From positions 62,001 through 126,000 of the forward strand of contig NZ_BDBT01000012.1 in assembly GCF_001613125.1 (NCBI RefSeq): 64,000 nucleotides of DNA, read 5' to 3'. Under the pieces are notes generated by a model, which did no database searches, was not told the origin of the DNA, and saw nothing but the letters and a program-made list of their open reading frames with translations. Shown in pieces: positions 43,607-52,907 of this stretch (within the stretch, counting starts at the first letter, position 1; each line of letters starts with the position of its first letter). The position numbers and the translations under genes were made by a program. Source of the DNA: Nocardia shimofusensis NBRC 100134. Its GTDB lineage: Bacteria > Actinomycetota > Actinomycetes > Mycobacteriales > Mycobacteriaceae.

Positions 43607-44224
43607 TCAGCTCACGGTCGTGGTGGTGAGGGTCGGCGACGGGTTCGGGTAGCACGAGGTCGCGACGTTGCCGACGAAGGACACGTTGGTCGTCATGGTC
43701 ATGCCGGGGTTGCTGTAGCTCGTCCCCGCGTACTTGCTGGTGATGGGCGTTCCGGCGGCGCCCGCGGTGACGTTGATGGTCACCGCGGGCGGGGTGAAGC
43801 TGGTGCCGCCGGCGATCGGACCCGGTACGGTCAGGACGACATTCCCGCCCGACGTGGAGACGGTGCCTGCCACGCTTCCGCCGGAGGCGGTGGCCGAGAC
43901 CAGTGTGGAATTCGCCGGGGTCGGGAAGGTCATCTTCAGGTTGCTGATGTTGTTCACGGTGAAGCCGGACGCGGAACTGGGAACCGACGAGGCGCCCGGG
44001 GTGAGGGTGATGGCCACCGCGGAACCCGACGCCGCCGAACTCGGCGCGGTGCCGGTGACCGATGTGCTCATGCTCGAGGTCTGGCCGATGCCGAGGACGG
44101 TGCCCCGGCAGCTCCAGTTCACGTTCACGGTGGCGGCACTCGCGGGTGCGGCCATACTGAAAACGGTGGCGACGGCGATCGGGACGAGAACGCCGGCGCG
44201 AAGAAGAGTGGATGTGGAACTCAT
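43607..44224 (-). CDS. Secreted beta-rich protein of unknown function
   Basis: 205 residues; GGAGAT precedes ATG 44224. Sec signal STSTLLRAGVLVPIAVATVFSMAAPASAA, cleaved near residue 31. The mature part starts TVNVNWSCRGTVLGIGQTSSMSTSVTG and is rich in Thr, Ser, Val and Gly with alternating strands. It has two cysteines (WSC near the start, TSCYPNP near the end), which probably form one disulfide. It resembles actinobacterial secreted proteins with a single Ig-like sandwich. No enzyme motif. The promoter lies in AT-rich DNA upstream. Confidence 0.72.
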   Translation of the reverse strand: MSSTSTLLRAGVLVPIAVATVFSMAAPASAATVNVNWSCRGTVLGIGQTSSMSTSVTGTAPSSAASGSAVAITLTPGASSVPSSASGFTVNNISNLKMTFPTPANSTLVSATASGGSVAGTVSTSGGNVVLTVPGPIAGGTSFTPPAVTINVTAGAAGTPITSKYAGTSYSNPGMTMTTNVSFVGNVATSCYPNPSPTLTTTTVS

Positions 44225-44573
44225 GGCTATCTCCAGGGAATGTCGAGCAACGATCCGGCGGAATGTCGAACCGCATCAGTCGATGTTTGAAATATAACTG
44301 GTTCGCATGCTTTTGTGGCCGAAATCACTAACCGTGGCGGGCGGAATGTAATTATCCGTAGTTGAATGTCAACTCTGGAAAATTAATTTCGGAAAGATTT
44401 TCGGGCGGAGCAATAGTCAATACTCGTCGGAATATCGCTGAACGGGTGAGCCCGCAATTCGATCGAACGTCGTTCTCGACCCGAGACCATGCCGACTTCT
44501 GCCGATCGCAGCTTCGCCGCCGCCCACCGCCTTCTCCGTTCCGATCACACGGAACCGGCGCTTCAACGGTTCG
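44225..44573. other. AT-rich intergenic island
   Basis: 349 bases with no gene. Counting 44281-44400 by eye gives about 40% G+C against roughly 70% around it. Elements such as TATATT on the minus strand near 44297 could serve the secreted-protein gene. AT-rich patches in these bacteria are targets of the xenogeneic silencer Lsr2. Confidence 0.6.
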
Positions 44574-47500
44574 CTAGCCCGACAAGGTCGGCCGGGAGGG
44601 GGCGGGGGCGGGGAGGAATCCGGTGGTGCGGAAGGCGCGGATGTAGGTGTCGAGGTCGGCGGGGGTGAGGGTGGGGCAGGCGATGCCGGTGCCGCGGAGG
44701 GTGGTTCGGGTGTTGGTGTCATCGAAGTCGAGGGCGGTGATGCCGTCGGTGTAGCCGGTGCTGAGCAGGGCGGCGCGGACGAGGGCGTCGTCGCCCGCGG
44801 CGTCGCGGCGGTGGGCTTCGTGATGGAGGCGGGCGCTGATCTCGGCGGGGTCGGCGGTGGTGATGTCGAAGCCGTTGCGGCGGAGGGCGTCGAGGACGGC
44901 GGCGACGCGGACGGGGGTGCGGTTGACGAGGTGGAAGGCGGTGGCGCGGGGGGCGCGCAGGGAGATCTCGACGAGGGCGCGGGCCACGTAGGTGACGGGG
45001 GTGAGGGAGACGGCGGCGTCGGCTACGTCGGGGGCGGCGCCGAGGAGGGCGGCGGCGCGGATCATGTTCCAGAAGCTGTCGTCGGGGTTGTGCGCGCCGA
45101 ATTGCAGGTCGCCGGAGATCAATCCGGGGCGGTAGACACGGACGGGCAGGCCGCGGTCGCGGGCCTGGAACAGCAGGTGTTCGGCGGTCCACTTGCTGGT
45201 GATGTAGCCGCTGTCGACGAGTTCGTCGGCGGTGCGCGCGAGATCCTCGGTGAGGGGGGCCGTATCGCCTGCCGCGACGACGGTGCCGGTGGTGGAGACG
45301 AAGTGGACAGGTTTGGCGCGAGTGGTGGTGGCCAGGCGCAGGATCTCCCTGGTGCCCTCGACGTTGGCTCGGCGCAGTCGCGCATACGGCTCGAGGTGAT
45401 TGACGCGCGCGCCGTTGTGATAGATCGCATCGATCTGGCCTGCCAGGCGGGCGCGGTCGGGGGCGGACAGGCCGAGGTCGGGGGCGGCGAGATCGCCCGG
45501 CACCGCGACGATCCTGGTCGCGAAGCCGGGGTCCCACAGTCGGTAGTTCTCGAGCGTGGTGTGGATGCGGGCCATGCCGTGTTCGGCGCTTGCCGCGCGC
45601 ACCAGGCACCAGACGCGGGCGGTGGTGCGGTCGAGGAGTTCGCGCAGCAGGTAGGCGCCGAGGAAACCGGTTGCGCCGGTGAGCAGGACGTCGGTGACGG
45701 GTCCGCGGTGTGTGGGCAGGCCGGCGGGAGTGATCTCGGGGTCGAGGGCGGTGTCGGCGAGCGGGCCTTCGGCGCGGGAGGGCACCGGCTTCTCGCGCAG
45801 ACGACGGGCGAGTTCGGCGACGGTGCTCGCTTCGAGCAGGGTGGTGAACGGGACGTCGGCGTCGAGGCGGGTGGCGAGGGCACGTTGCAGGCCGAACATG
45901 CGCAGCGAGGTGCCGCCGAGTGCGAAGAAATCGTCGTCGCGGCCGACACGAGGGAGGTCGAGGACCTCGGTGAAGGCTGCGGCGACAGCCTGTTCCACCT
46001 CGTCGCGCGGGGCGCGGTAGGCGGTGGTGGCCTCGGGTGCGGGCAGTGCGGTGCGGTCGAGTTTGCCGTGGGCGGTCAGCGGTAGCGCGTCGAGAGTGAC
46101 CACCAGCGAGGGGACCATGTAGTGGGGCAGGAGCCGGGCGACGGCCTCGCGGACGGCGGCGTGGTCGTCGGTGCCGGTGACATACGCGACCAGTTGCCGG
46201 GTGCCGCCGACATCGTCGCGGGCCAGCACCGCCGCGCTCCGCACGCCGGGCGCGGTCAGCACGGCGGCTTCGACCTCGCCGAGTTCCACCCGGAAACCGC
46301 GCACCTGCACCTGGTCGTCGGCGCGGCCGAGGTAGCGCAGCGTGCCGTCGCGGCCCCACGCGCCGAGGTCGCCGGTGCGGTAGAGGCGGACGCCCGCGCC
46401 CAGCGGGTCGGCGACGAAGCGGGTCGCGGTCAGGCCGGGGCGATGGTGGTAGCCGCGGGCGACCTGAACGCCCGCCAGGTAGATCTCGCCGGTGACGCCG
46501 AAGGGAACCGGGTGCAGCCGCTGGTCGAGGACGAGGACCCGCAGACCGGGCAGGCCGGTGCCGATGCCGCCGGGGCCGGAGCGGGTCAGTGCGTGATAGG
46601 TGGCGTGCACGGTGGTCTCGGTGGTGCCGTACATGTTCACCAGGCGCGGGGAGTCCTCGCCGTGGCGGTCGAACCATCCGGCGAGGCTGCGCTGGTCCAG
46701 GGCTTCGCCACCGAAGATGACATGACGCAACGACAGCGGCTCGTCGCTGTCGCGATCGGCGGCGCAGAGCTGGTGGAACGCCGACGGGGTCTGATTGAGC
46801 ACGGTGACCTGTTCGGCGCCGAGCAGCGCGCGGAACCGGGCGGGGGAGCGGGCGGTGTCGAGGTCGACCACGTGGACGCGGCCACCGTGCAGCAGCGCGC
46901 CCCACATCTCCCACACCGAGAAGTCGAAGGCGTAGGAGTGGAACATCGTCCACACGTCGGTGTGGTCGACATCGAACAGTGCGCGGGTGCTGTCGAACAG
47001 GGCGAGCACATTGCGGTGCGGGATCTGCACGCCCTTGGGCCGGCCGGTGGAACCGGAGGTGTAGATGACGTAGGCGAGATTGCCGGGACGTAGCGGCGCC
47101 CGGCGTTCGTCGTCGGTGATCGGGTCGGCCGGGAGGGCGGTCTCCTCGGATGCGGCGTGGACACCGGGGATCGTGAGGGTCGGCAGGTCGACCGGGATAT
47201 CCGCGGCGACGTCGGTGAGCGCGCACACCGGACGAGCGTCGTCGAGCAGATACGCAATGCGTTCGGCCGGGTAGGCGGGATCGATCGGCAGATACGCCCC
47301 ACCCGCTTTGACGACCGCCAGCAGGGCCACCACCAGGTCCATGCCACGCGGCAGCAGAACGGCGGTGATCGTCTCGGGGCCGACGCCGTGGGCGATCAGC
47401 CTGCGCGCCAGCCGATTCGCGCGTTCGTCGAGTTCGGCGTAGGTCCAGCGACCGGTGTCGGAACTGAGCGCGATCGCGTCGGGCCGGCGGGCGACCACAG

Positions 47501-48236
47501 CGTCGAACAGCCCGGCCAGAGTCTTCGGCGGGTCGGGAACCCCAGCCGGAGCGGGCCGGAAATGCCAGGAGGACAACAACAGTCGCACCAGCCGGGTGGC
47601 GGGGTGCTCCTGCTGTTCGGCCGGTGTGAACAGGTCGAGTTCCGGCGGGACGGCATCGTGCGGGGGCAGGGTGTGCGCGACCTCGTCGTGGCACACGGTG
47701 ACGATCTCGACGCCGTTCGCGCCGGTGCGGGTGCACAGCCAGGCCGGGTCCTCGGAAGTCACCGGACGGACCCGTTCGGCCTGCACGATCGGCTCGCCGA
47801 GGTGACGCTCGGCTTCGGCGCGCAGGCGCGGATCGTCCATGAGCAGCCAGGAGATCGATCCCGCGGATTCGTGGGCGAGGTCACGTGCGGTGGTGATGCC
47901 GAGGCGGGCGCGGGCGAGCAGTTCCGGGACACCGGGGCCGAACGCCGCCCCCGCCTTGGCCACCGCCCACATCGCCGTCACCGCGTCCACCGGCGACGAC
48001 ACGGAGACGATCACCAGATCGCGCGCCCCGATCCCGCGCGCGAGCAGGATGCGCGCCCACCGTGTCGACCGCTTGTCGAGTTCGCGGCGGTTGACTCCGA
48101 GGGTGACCAGGATGTTGTCGGGGTCGGCTTCCACGGCGGCGCTCAATACGCGCGACAGGTTCGCATAGCGAACACGCCGCGACATCGCGGTCCGCGCTCG
48201 TGCCGGAACCTGCCGCGGCACTCCGTCAGACCGCAC
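44574..48236 (-). CDS. Orphan NRPS: vestigial A - A(Thr) - PCP - thioester reductase
   Basis: 1220 residues from GTG 48236 (GGAG upstream; a stop lies just before). Residues ~25-160 resemble the N-terminal part of an adenylation domain but lack its core motifs. A full A domain spans ~235-735: [11 protein letters not shown] (392-402), [16 protein letters not shown] (534-540), YRTGDLG, and the lid lysine in HGKLDR. Its ten specificity residues read D-F-W-N-I-G-M-V-H-K, the published threonine code. The PCP carries [11 protein letters not shown] with the phosphopantetheine Ser near 777. From ~845 a reductase domain has the NAD(P) motif TGATGFLG and the YITSK active-site pair. No condensation domain. 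This A-PCP-R order, as in Lys2, predicts release of threonine as an aldehyde or alcohol. Confidence 0.9.
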   Translation of the reverse strand: MRSDGVPRQVPARARTAMSRRVRYANLSRVLSAAVEADPDNILVTLGVNRRELDKRSTRWARILLARGIGARDLVIVSVSSPVDAVTAMWAVAKAGAAFGPGVPELLARARLGITTARDLAHESAGSISWLLMDDPRLRAEAERHLGEPIVQAERVRPVTSEDPAWLCTRTGANGVEIVTVCHDEVAHTLPPHDAVPPELDLFTPAEQQEHPATRLVRLLLSSWHFRPAPAGVPDPPKTLAGLFDAVVARRPDAIALSSDTGRWTYAELDERANRLARRLIAHGVGPETITAVLLPRGMDLVVALLAVVKAGGAYLPIDPAYPAERIAYLLDDARPVCALTDVAADIPVDLPTLTIPGVHAASEETALPADPITDDERRAPLRPGNLAYVIYTSGSTGRPKGVQIPHRNVLALFDSTRALFDVDHTDVWTMFHSYAFDFSVWEMWGALLHGGRVHVVDLDTARSPARFRALLGAEQVTVLNQTPSAFHQLCAADRDSDEPLSLRHVIFGGEALDQRSLAGWFDRHGEDSPRLVNMYGTTETTVHATYHALTRSGPGGIGTGLPGLRVLVLDQRLHPVPFGVTGEIYLAGVQVARGYHHRPGLTATRFVADPLGAGVRLYRTGDLGAWGRDGTLRYLGRADDQVQVRGFRVELGEVEAAVLTAPGVRSAAVLARDDVGGTRQLVAYVTGTDDHAAVREAVARLLPHYMVPSLVVTLDALPLTAHGKLDRTALPAPEATTAYRAPRDEVEQAVAAAFTEVLDLPRVGRDDDFFALGGTSLRMFGLQRALATRLDADVPFTTLLEASTVAELARRLREKPVPSRAEGPLADTALDPEITPAGLPTHRGPVTDVLLTGATGFLGAYLLRELLDRTTARVWCLVRAASAEHGMARIHTTLENYRLWDPGFATRIVAVPGDLAAPDLGLSAPDRARLAGQIDAIYHNGARVNHLEPYARLRRANVEGTREILRLATTTRAKPVHFVSTTGTVVAAGDTAPLTEDLARTADELVDSGYITSKWTAEHLLFQARDRGLPVRVYRPGLISGDLQFGAHNPDDSFWNMIRAAALLGAAPDVADAAVSLTPVTYVARALVEISLRAPRATAFHLVNRTPVRVAAVLDALRRNGFDITTADPAEISARLHHEAHRRDAAGDDALVRAALLSTGYTDGITALDFDDTNTRTTLRGTGIACPTLTPADLDTYIRAFRTTGFLPAPAPSRPTLSG

Positions 48237-48256
48237 TGCTCACCACTCCGAATCCT

Positions 48257-48273
48257 GGTCAGGTCACCTGACC
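48257..48273. promoter_or_regulatory. Perfect 17-nt palindrome upstream of the NRPS
   Basis: GGTCAGGTCACCTGACC has two perfect 8-base arms around one base and ends 21 bases before the NRPS start codon. It would overlap the promoter or the mRNA 5' end. A dimeric repressor (TetR or GntR-like) is the usual reader of such a site; none is encoded next to it. Confidence 0.65.
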
Positions 48274-48602
48274 GAAACGAAAAGCTACCCGGCGCGGAGC
48301 GCTCCTGCATCTCCTACGTCGCGAATCACTCGGTCGCGGCGACGCGTGTTGTTCGGTGTGGTGCGCGGTGACCTGCGGGTCCGCGTGTGCGGGCGGGCCG
48401 AGGAGACGCCCGAGGGGATCACGAATGCCGATGACACGGACGGGTTTCACGATGGCGGCCGCTGTGACCGTGCCGCCGCGGCCCCCCACGCGGCGGGTAC
48501 CGACGCCGGGGCGGCCCGTTATCCGGCGGCAATTGCCTGGAGCAGCGCGGATCCGGCGACTGCTGCCGATGCGAGCCGAACAGGTCCGTATAGTCGGCGC
48601 GG
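48274..48602. other. Divergent region between the NRPS and the GT87 gene
   Basis: 329 bases without a convincing gene. The frames crossing it are Arg- and Ala-rich and look like shadow. The GT87 promoter should lie near its right end. Confidence 0.45.
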
Positions 48603-49892
48603 ATGAGTAGTTCTGTACGCGAGAGTGCGCCCAGGCCGTCGAACCGCCGCTTGGGGCGTTCGGCATGGCTGGCGCCATTGCTGCTCGTCGTGTTCTCCAC
48701 CGTGTGCCTGACCAGACCGCTGTGGCCGTTCGAGGAGATCACCGGCGGCTTCATCGATCTGCAGGTCTACCGGCTCGGCATCGACGCCCTGCGGCACGGT
48801 GGCGACATGTACGGCCAGCTACCGCAGACCACCATAGGCATCGGGCTGCCGTTCATCTATCCGCCGTTCGCGGCGCTGGTGCTCGCGCCCTTCGCGCTGC
48901 TGCCCTGGGACATCGCCGCCTTCGCCTTCTTCCTGACCTCCGTGGCGGCGCTGGCGTCGACGCTGTACCTGGTGGCGCGCCGGGTATGGCCGGGCGAGGA
49001 GCAGCGGCGCACCGCCCTGTTCGCGACGGCCTGCGCGGCGCCGTTGGCGATGCTGCTCGAGCCGACCCACGCGACCCTCGACTTCGGTCAGGTGAACCTG
49101 CTGCTGATGGCGCTGGTGGCCGCCGACTGCCTGACCGAGAAGCCGAAATGGCGGCGCGGCATGCTGGTCGGCATCGCCGCGGCGGTCAAGCTGACTCCCG
49201 CGGCGTTCGTGCTGTACTTCCTGATCCGCAAGGACTACAAAGCGGCGATCACCGCCGCGATCACCGGCGCCGTGGCGACCGCGCTGAGCTTCGCGATACT
49301 GCCCGACGCCTCGATGACCTACTGGTTCGGCGGCATGAACGTCGACGGCCTCAGCGGTTCGGCCTTCCACACCAACCAGTCGATCCAGGCCGTGCTGGCC
49401 CGCCTGCAGGTGCCCGAGCCCGCGTTCACGGTGATCTGGCTGGCGGTGGGTGCGCTGGTGCTGGCGCTGGTGATCACGGCGATGCGCCGGGCGGCCGGGC
49501 TGCCCGCGCTCGCGCTGGCGATCAACGCCGTGTTCACCCTGCTGGTCTCGCCGATCTCCTGGTCGCATCACTGGGTGTGGATCGCGCCCGCCTTGTTCGC
49601 GGTCGTCGCCTACGCGGTGCGGACGCCGTGGCGGCGGGCGATCGTGCCGTGCGCGATCGCGGCGGTGACGGCCGCGGTGTTCGTCTACGGGCCGCAGAAC
49701 TGGCTGCCCAACGGCGAGGATCGGGAATCGGAGTGGACGGGGTCGCAGCATTTCGTCGGCAACACCTACGTGTGGTTGAGCGTGTTGCTGGTCGTGCTGT
49801 TCGTGCTCGCCTCCCGGCGATCGACCCCCGCCCTGGCCGCGGCACAGCCCGCGACCGAGCGGGAGCGGGAGCCGCAGCCGGTCTCGTCGTGA
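48603..49892 (+). CDS. GT87-family (DUF2029) polyprenyl-phosphate-mannose-type mannosyltransferase
   Basis: 429 residues, with about ten hydrophobic helices. The GT-C fold signs are a short first loop with the acidic pair in GGFIDLQVYRLGIDALRHGGDMYG, then FIYPPFAALVLAPFALLPW and LDFGQVNLLLMALVAADC. The helix MLVGIAAAVKLTPAAFVLYFLI and the late VSPISWSHHWVWIAPALF are typical of this family. GT87 enzymes (PimE, MptC, AftC types) add mannose or arabinose from a lipid phosphate sugar during lipomannan or arabinogalactan assembly. The length suits the MptC/Rv2181-like branch, but which step is not readable. It is divergent from the NRPS. Confidence 0.85.
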   Translation: MSSSVRESAPRPSNRRLGRSAWLAPLLLVVFSTVCLTRPLWPFEEITGGFIDLQVYRLGIDALRHGGDMYGQLPQTTIGIGLPFIYPPFAALVLAPFALLPWDIAAFAFFLTSVAALASTLYLVARRVWPGEEQRRTALFATACAAPLAMLLEPTHATLDFGQVNLLLMALVAADCLTEKPKWRRGMLVGIAAAVKLTPAAFVLYFLIRKDYKAAITAAITGAVATALSFAILPDASMTYWFGGMNVDGLSGSAFHTNQSIQAVLARLQVPEPAFTVIWLAVGALVLALVITAMRRAAGLPALALAINAVFTLLVSPISWSHHWVWIAPALFAVVAYAVRTPWRRAIVPCAIAAVTAAVFVYGPQNWLPNGEDRESEWTGSQHFVGNTYVWLSVLLVVLFVLASRRSTPALAAAQPATEREREPQPVSS

Positions 49893-50266
49893 TCTCACCG
49901 AGCGGGATCGCGAGGTGGGAAGGTGGCGCTGCCTACCGCCCGGTGAAGAGGGAGCCGAGCGTGGCAGCCGTCGAAGAGTCAACACGGCGATCCTGAGACA
50001 GCGGCCTTCGTGACCATGAGAGTCCTCTGAGAACTCCTCACGAAATCACTACTCGGCCACGGATTCGTCGTGGTGCCTCAGATTCCTGCGAGTTTGCTAG
50101 TAGCATGCTCGACGGCGGTTCGCGCGATGATCGATTCCGATCTCCGGCCCGGCGTTCGATGACCGGGCCGGGAACGCGGCCTGTGGTACTCGGCGAAACA
50201 GTTACATCCGGTAGGCATTCATCCCGTATGTATTCGAGCATGCTGACTTCGAAGAGGGGTACGGCT
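49893..50266. other. Gene-poor region before the small membrane protein
   Basis: 374 bases. I see no gene or strong hairpin. The SD of the next gene (GAAGAGGGG) is at the right edge. Confidence 0.4.
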
Positions 50267-50560
50267 GTGAGCACGGTTCTCTCTGCGGCGCACGACATCT
50301 ACGGCACGGTTCTCGCCCAGGTCGGCAATCCGACCCCGGAGGCGCCGCCGATGGCGGACAAGATCCTCGAAATGACCCGATATTTCACCTGGTTCACGCT
50401 GCTGTCCGGCGTCACCGCGATCACCTTCGCCGGTGGCCGATTCGCCTGGGAGAAGTGGACCGGCGGTGCGTTGCAGTCGCCGAAGATGGTGGCGGGCGCG
50501 ATGCTCGGCGGCACCGTCGCCACCAGTGCGGGCACCATCATGAACGCTGTCATGGGGTGA
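50267..50560 (+). CDS. Small two-helix membrane protein
   Basis: 97 residues from GTG 50267, set by GAAGAGGGG about eight bases upstream; ATG 50240 is a longer choice. A polar start STVLSAAHDIYGTVLAQVGNPTPEAPPMADKILEMTRY, then hydrophobic helices FTWFTLLSGVTAITFAGGRFAW and MVAGAMLGGTVATSAGTIMNAVM linked by EKWTGGALQSPK. Size and two Gly/Ala-rich helices recall VirB2/TrbC-like pilin subunits or small proteins of actinobacterial integrative elements, but no transfer genes are nearby, so this is weak. It overlaps the next, opposite gene by 11 bases at the 3' end. Confidence 0.65.
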   Translation: MSTVLSAAHDIYGTVLAQVGNPTPEAPPMADKILEMTRYFTWFTLLSGVTAITFAGGRFAWEKWTGGALQSPKMVAGAMLGGTVATSAGTIMNAVMG

Positions 50561-51485
50561 GATCGGCGGGGTCGGTATTGGCTCCGCACAACACGACACA
50601 GACCCGTTCATCGGCCGCCGGACGGTAAGCGCCCGTCCGGAGCGCCGCCAGGGCGGTGGCGGCGGCGTGTTCGACCGCCATCCGTCGCTCCTGCCACAAC
50701 GCGCGCCGGGCGGCGACGATCTGCTCGTCGGTGACCAGCACCGACACGGTGTCGCCGAGTTGCGCCGCCCGGATCGCCATCTCGGTGGCCCGGGGACCGC
50801 CGAGCGAGTCGGCGGCGATCGAATCGATCTCGACATCCACCGGGTGTCCGGCGTCGAGCGCGGCGTTCAGGGCCCGGCAATGCTCGGGTTCGACCGCGAC
50901 CGTGCGGATTCCGTGTTTCGCGGCCGCCGTGGCGATCCCGGCGAAGAGCCCGCCGCCACCGGCCGCGACCACTATCGTGTCGAGGTCGGGCAGCGCCTGA
51001 TGGATCTCGGTCAGCAGTGTGCCCGCGCCCGCGGTGATCAGTGGATGGTCGTAGGCGTGCGACATCAGTGCGCCGCTCTCGGCGGCGAATGCCCGGCTTG
51101 CCGCGGCCGCGGCGGGATAGTCCGATTCCAATCGCACCCGCGCGCCGTAACTGCGCAGGCGCTCGATCTTGACCGCAGGTGCGGTGGCGGGCAGGAATAC
51201 CGTGGCGGGCACACTCCGGCGGGCCGCCGCCCACGCGCAGGCCAAGCCCGCGTTCCCACCCGAGGCGATGGTCACCCCCGCCGCGGGCAGGGCGCCCGAG
51301 GCATGGTGTGCCTCCACGAAATTCGCCGCCCCCCTGGCCTTGAACGAGCCGGTGTGCTGCAGGAATTCGAGTGCCAGCCACAGCTCTCCCGCAGGCTCGG
51401 CAGGGGCGAGGGTGATCGGGCGGACGAGACCGGCGATCCTCTCCGCGGCCGCATCGATGTCTGCGTAACTCAATTCGTCTGTCAC
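50550..51485 (-). CDS. Threonine/serine dehydratase-like PLP enzyme
   Basis: 311 residues of the fold-type II PLP family. The Schiff-base lysine is Lys49 in HTGSFKARGAANFVE, the phosphate-binding SGGNAG is at 75-80, and a glycine loop VVAAGGGGLFAGIATA holds the PLP phosphate. The C-terminal serine/cysteine that caps the pyridine N would be in VCVVLCGANTDPADL. This group deaminates threonine or serine to the keto acid, or racemises serine. It is shorter than biosynthetic IlvA (no ACT regulatory domain), so it is catabolic or racemase-like. It is monocistronic. Confidence 0.87.
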   Translation of the reverse strand: MTDELSYADIDAAAERIAGLVRPITLAPAEPAGELWLALEFLQHTGSFKARGAANFVEAHHASGALPAAGVTIASGGNAGLACAWAAARRSVPATVFLPATAPAVKIERLRSYGARVRLESDYPAAAAASRAFAAESGALMSHAYDHPLITAGAGTLLTEIHQALPDLDTIVVAAGGGGLFAGIATAAAKHGIRTVAVEPEHCRALNAALDAGHPVDVEIDSIAADSLGGPRATEMAIRAAQLGDTVSVLVTDEQIVAARRALWQERRMAVEHAAATALAALRTGAYRPAADERVCVVLCGANTDPADLTP

Positions 51486-51644
51486 TCCATCGATTCTGGC
51501 ACCGGCGCCTCGCCCGCGCCGGGCGCGAGCCGGCCTGTGATCGACCTGGCTCAGGTTGTTGTCCGCCGCAACGCTCGCTGCGTGGACCGTTTCCCGGCCG
51601 GCGTGAACGATTGCGCTGTCGGAAGTCGGGTCTAGGGTCGTGTC

Positions 51645-52364
51645 GTGGTCGAACGCACGGGCGGATATCGGGAGCGGCCGTCCGGGCTCGACGGGGCCGT
51701 GGTCTGGACCCGCACTGTCGAGTCCGGCGACAGCGTGCCCGTCCTGCCCGACGGGTCGATCGACCTGCTGTGGCGGGAGGGCACTCTGCTGGTGGCCGGA
51801 CCGGACACCGGCCCGTATCGGCCCGACGCCGCGCCGGGTACCAGGTTCGCGGGTTTACGGTTCCCGCCCGGTAGCGCGCCGGCTCTGCTCGGCGTGCCCG
51901 CGCACGAATTGCGCGACCGCCGTCTCGAGCTGGCCGACCTGTGGCCCGTCGCGACGGTGCGCGCTCTCACCGCGGAGGCGAACGCCGCATCAGACCCGGC
52001 GGCCGGGCTGGAAGCCATCGCCCTGCGCCGCGCCGCCGATCTCGGCCCCCTCGACCCCCTGCCACGGCTGGTCGTCGCGGCGCTGGAATCGGGGGCTTCG
52101 GTCGCTGTCGCCGCCGACGCCGCCGGGATAGGAGCCCGTGCACTGCACCGGCGTTCGCTCGCCGCGTTCGGTTACGGGCCCAAGACGCTGGCGCGCATCC
52201 TGCGCATGCGCCGCGCGCTGGCCGCGGTCCGGGCCGGGATGTCGCTCGCCCTCGCCGCCGCGCACGCCGGCTACGCCGACCAGGCGCACTTCACCCGCGA
52301 GGTGACCCGGCTGGCGGGCAGCCCGCCCGGGGCGCTGCTCGGCGGGCCGTCGCCCGCCGAGTGA
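51645..52364 (+). CDS. AraC-family transcriptional regulator
   Basis: 239 residues from GTG 51645. The N-terminal half (1-~110, VVWTRTVESGDSVPVLPDGSIDLLWREGTLLVAGPDT) is a cupin-like sensor of the DUF6597-type seen in many actinobacterial AraC proteins. The C-terminal double HTH begins near 145: AVAADAAGIGARALHRRSLAAFGYGPKTLARILRMRRALA and MSLALAAAHAGYADQAHFTREVTRLAGSPPG. The second helix pair carries the GYADQAHFTRE recognition motif. Targets unknown; the convergent VOC gene is 66 bases away. Confidence 0.88.
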   Translation: MVERTGGYRERPSGLDGAVVWTRTVESGDSVPVLPDGSIDLLWREGTLLVAGPDTGPYRPDAAPGTRFAGLRFPPGSAPALLGVPAHELRDRRLELADLWPVATVRALTAEANAASDPAAGLEAIALRRAADLGPLDPLPRLVVAALESGASVAVAADAAGIGARALHRRSLAAFGYGPKTLARILRMRRALAAVRAGMSLALAAAHAGYADQAHFTREVTRLAGSPPGALLGGPSPAE

Positions 52365-52430
52365 TCCGGTGCCGTCGATCGGCCCGCCGCCCCGCCGCCG
52401 AACTCGATCGGCACGGTGAGGCGCGGGCGC

Positions 52431-52823
52431 TCATTCCAAGGGCGCGTAGAGGTCGACCCCGTTGCCGTCCGGATCGTTGACGGTCGCGTAGCGCTGGCCC
52501 CAGACCGCGTTCCAGGGTTTCAGCTCACCGGTGTATCCCGCGTCGACGAGTTCCGCGTACACGGAGTCCACCTCGGCGGCGTCGGCGCACCGGAACGCCA
52601 GGCCGATCCGGCCGCCCCCGGTGGGCGGGCGCCACTCGGGATGGAACGAGCGCACGGTGTCCTCGGTGTCGAAAGCCAGCCGTGAGCCGCCGGGCAGTTC
52701 GGCTTCGACGTGGGGCTGCTCCTCGGCGCCCACGGGGAACGCGAGCCCGAGTTTGCGGTAGAAGGCCAGGGCGGCCGCCATATCGGAGGTGATGATGCCG
52801 AGGAAGTCCAGTTGCGGGGTCAT
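52431..52823 (-). CDS. VOC-superfamily (glyoxalase/bleomycin-resistance fold) protein
   Basis: 130 residues with two beta-alpha-beta-beta-beta modules: LDFLGIITSDMAAALAFYRKLGLAFPVG, then PHVEAELPGGSRLAFDTEDTV and IGLAFRCADAAEVDSVYAELVDAGYTGELKPWNAVWGQRYATVNDPDGNGVDLYAPL. The closing DPDGNGVDLY is the common metal-Glu/Asp turn. These bind small electrophiles, antibiotics or aromatic diols; specific function is not readable. Convergent with the AraC gene. Confidence 0.87.
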   Translation of the reverse strand: MTPQLDFLGIITSDMAAALAFYRKLGLAFPVGAEEQPHVEAELPGGSRLAFDTEDTVRSFHPEWRPPTGGGRIGLAFRCADAAEVDSVYAELVDAGYTGELKPWNAVWGQRYATVNDPDGNGVDLYAPLE

Positions 52824-52907
52824 GGTCTCACCGTAGGAGGCGTGCGCCCTCGCGGTCTTGAACGAATCGGACGCCGAGCCTCGGACACGGTCGGCGACCC
52901 CGCGTGG

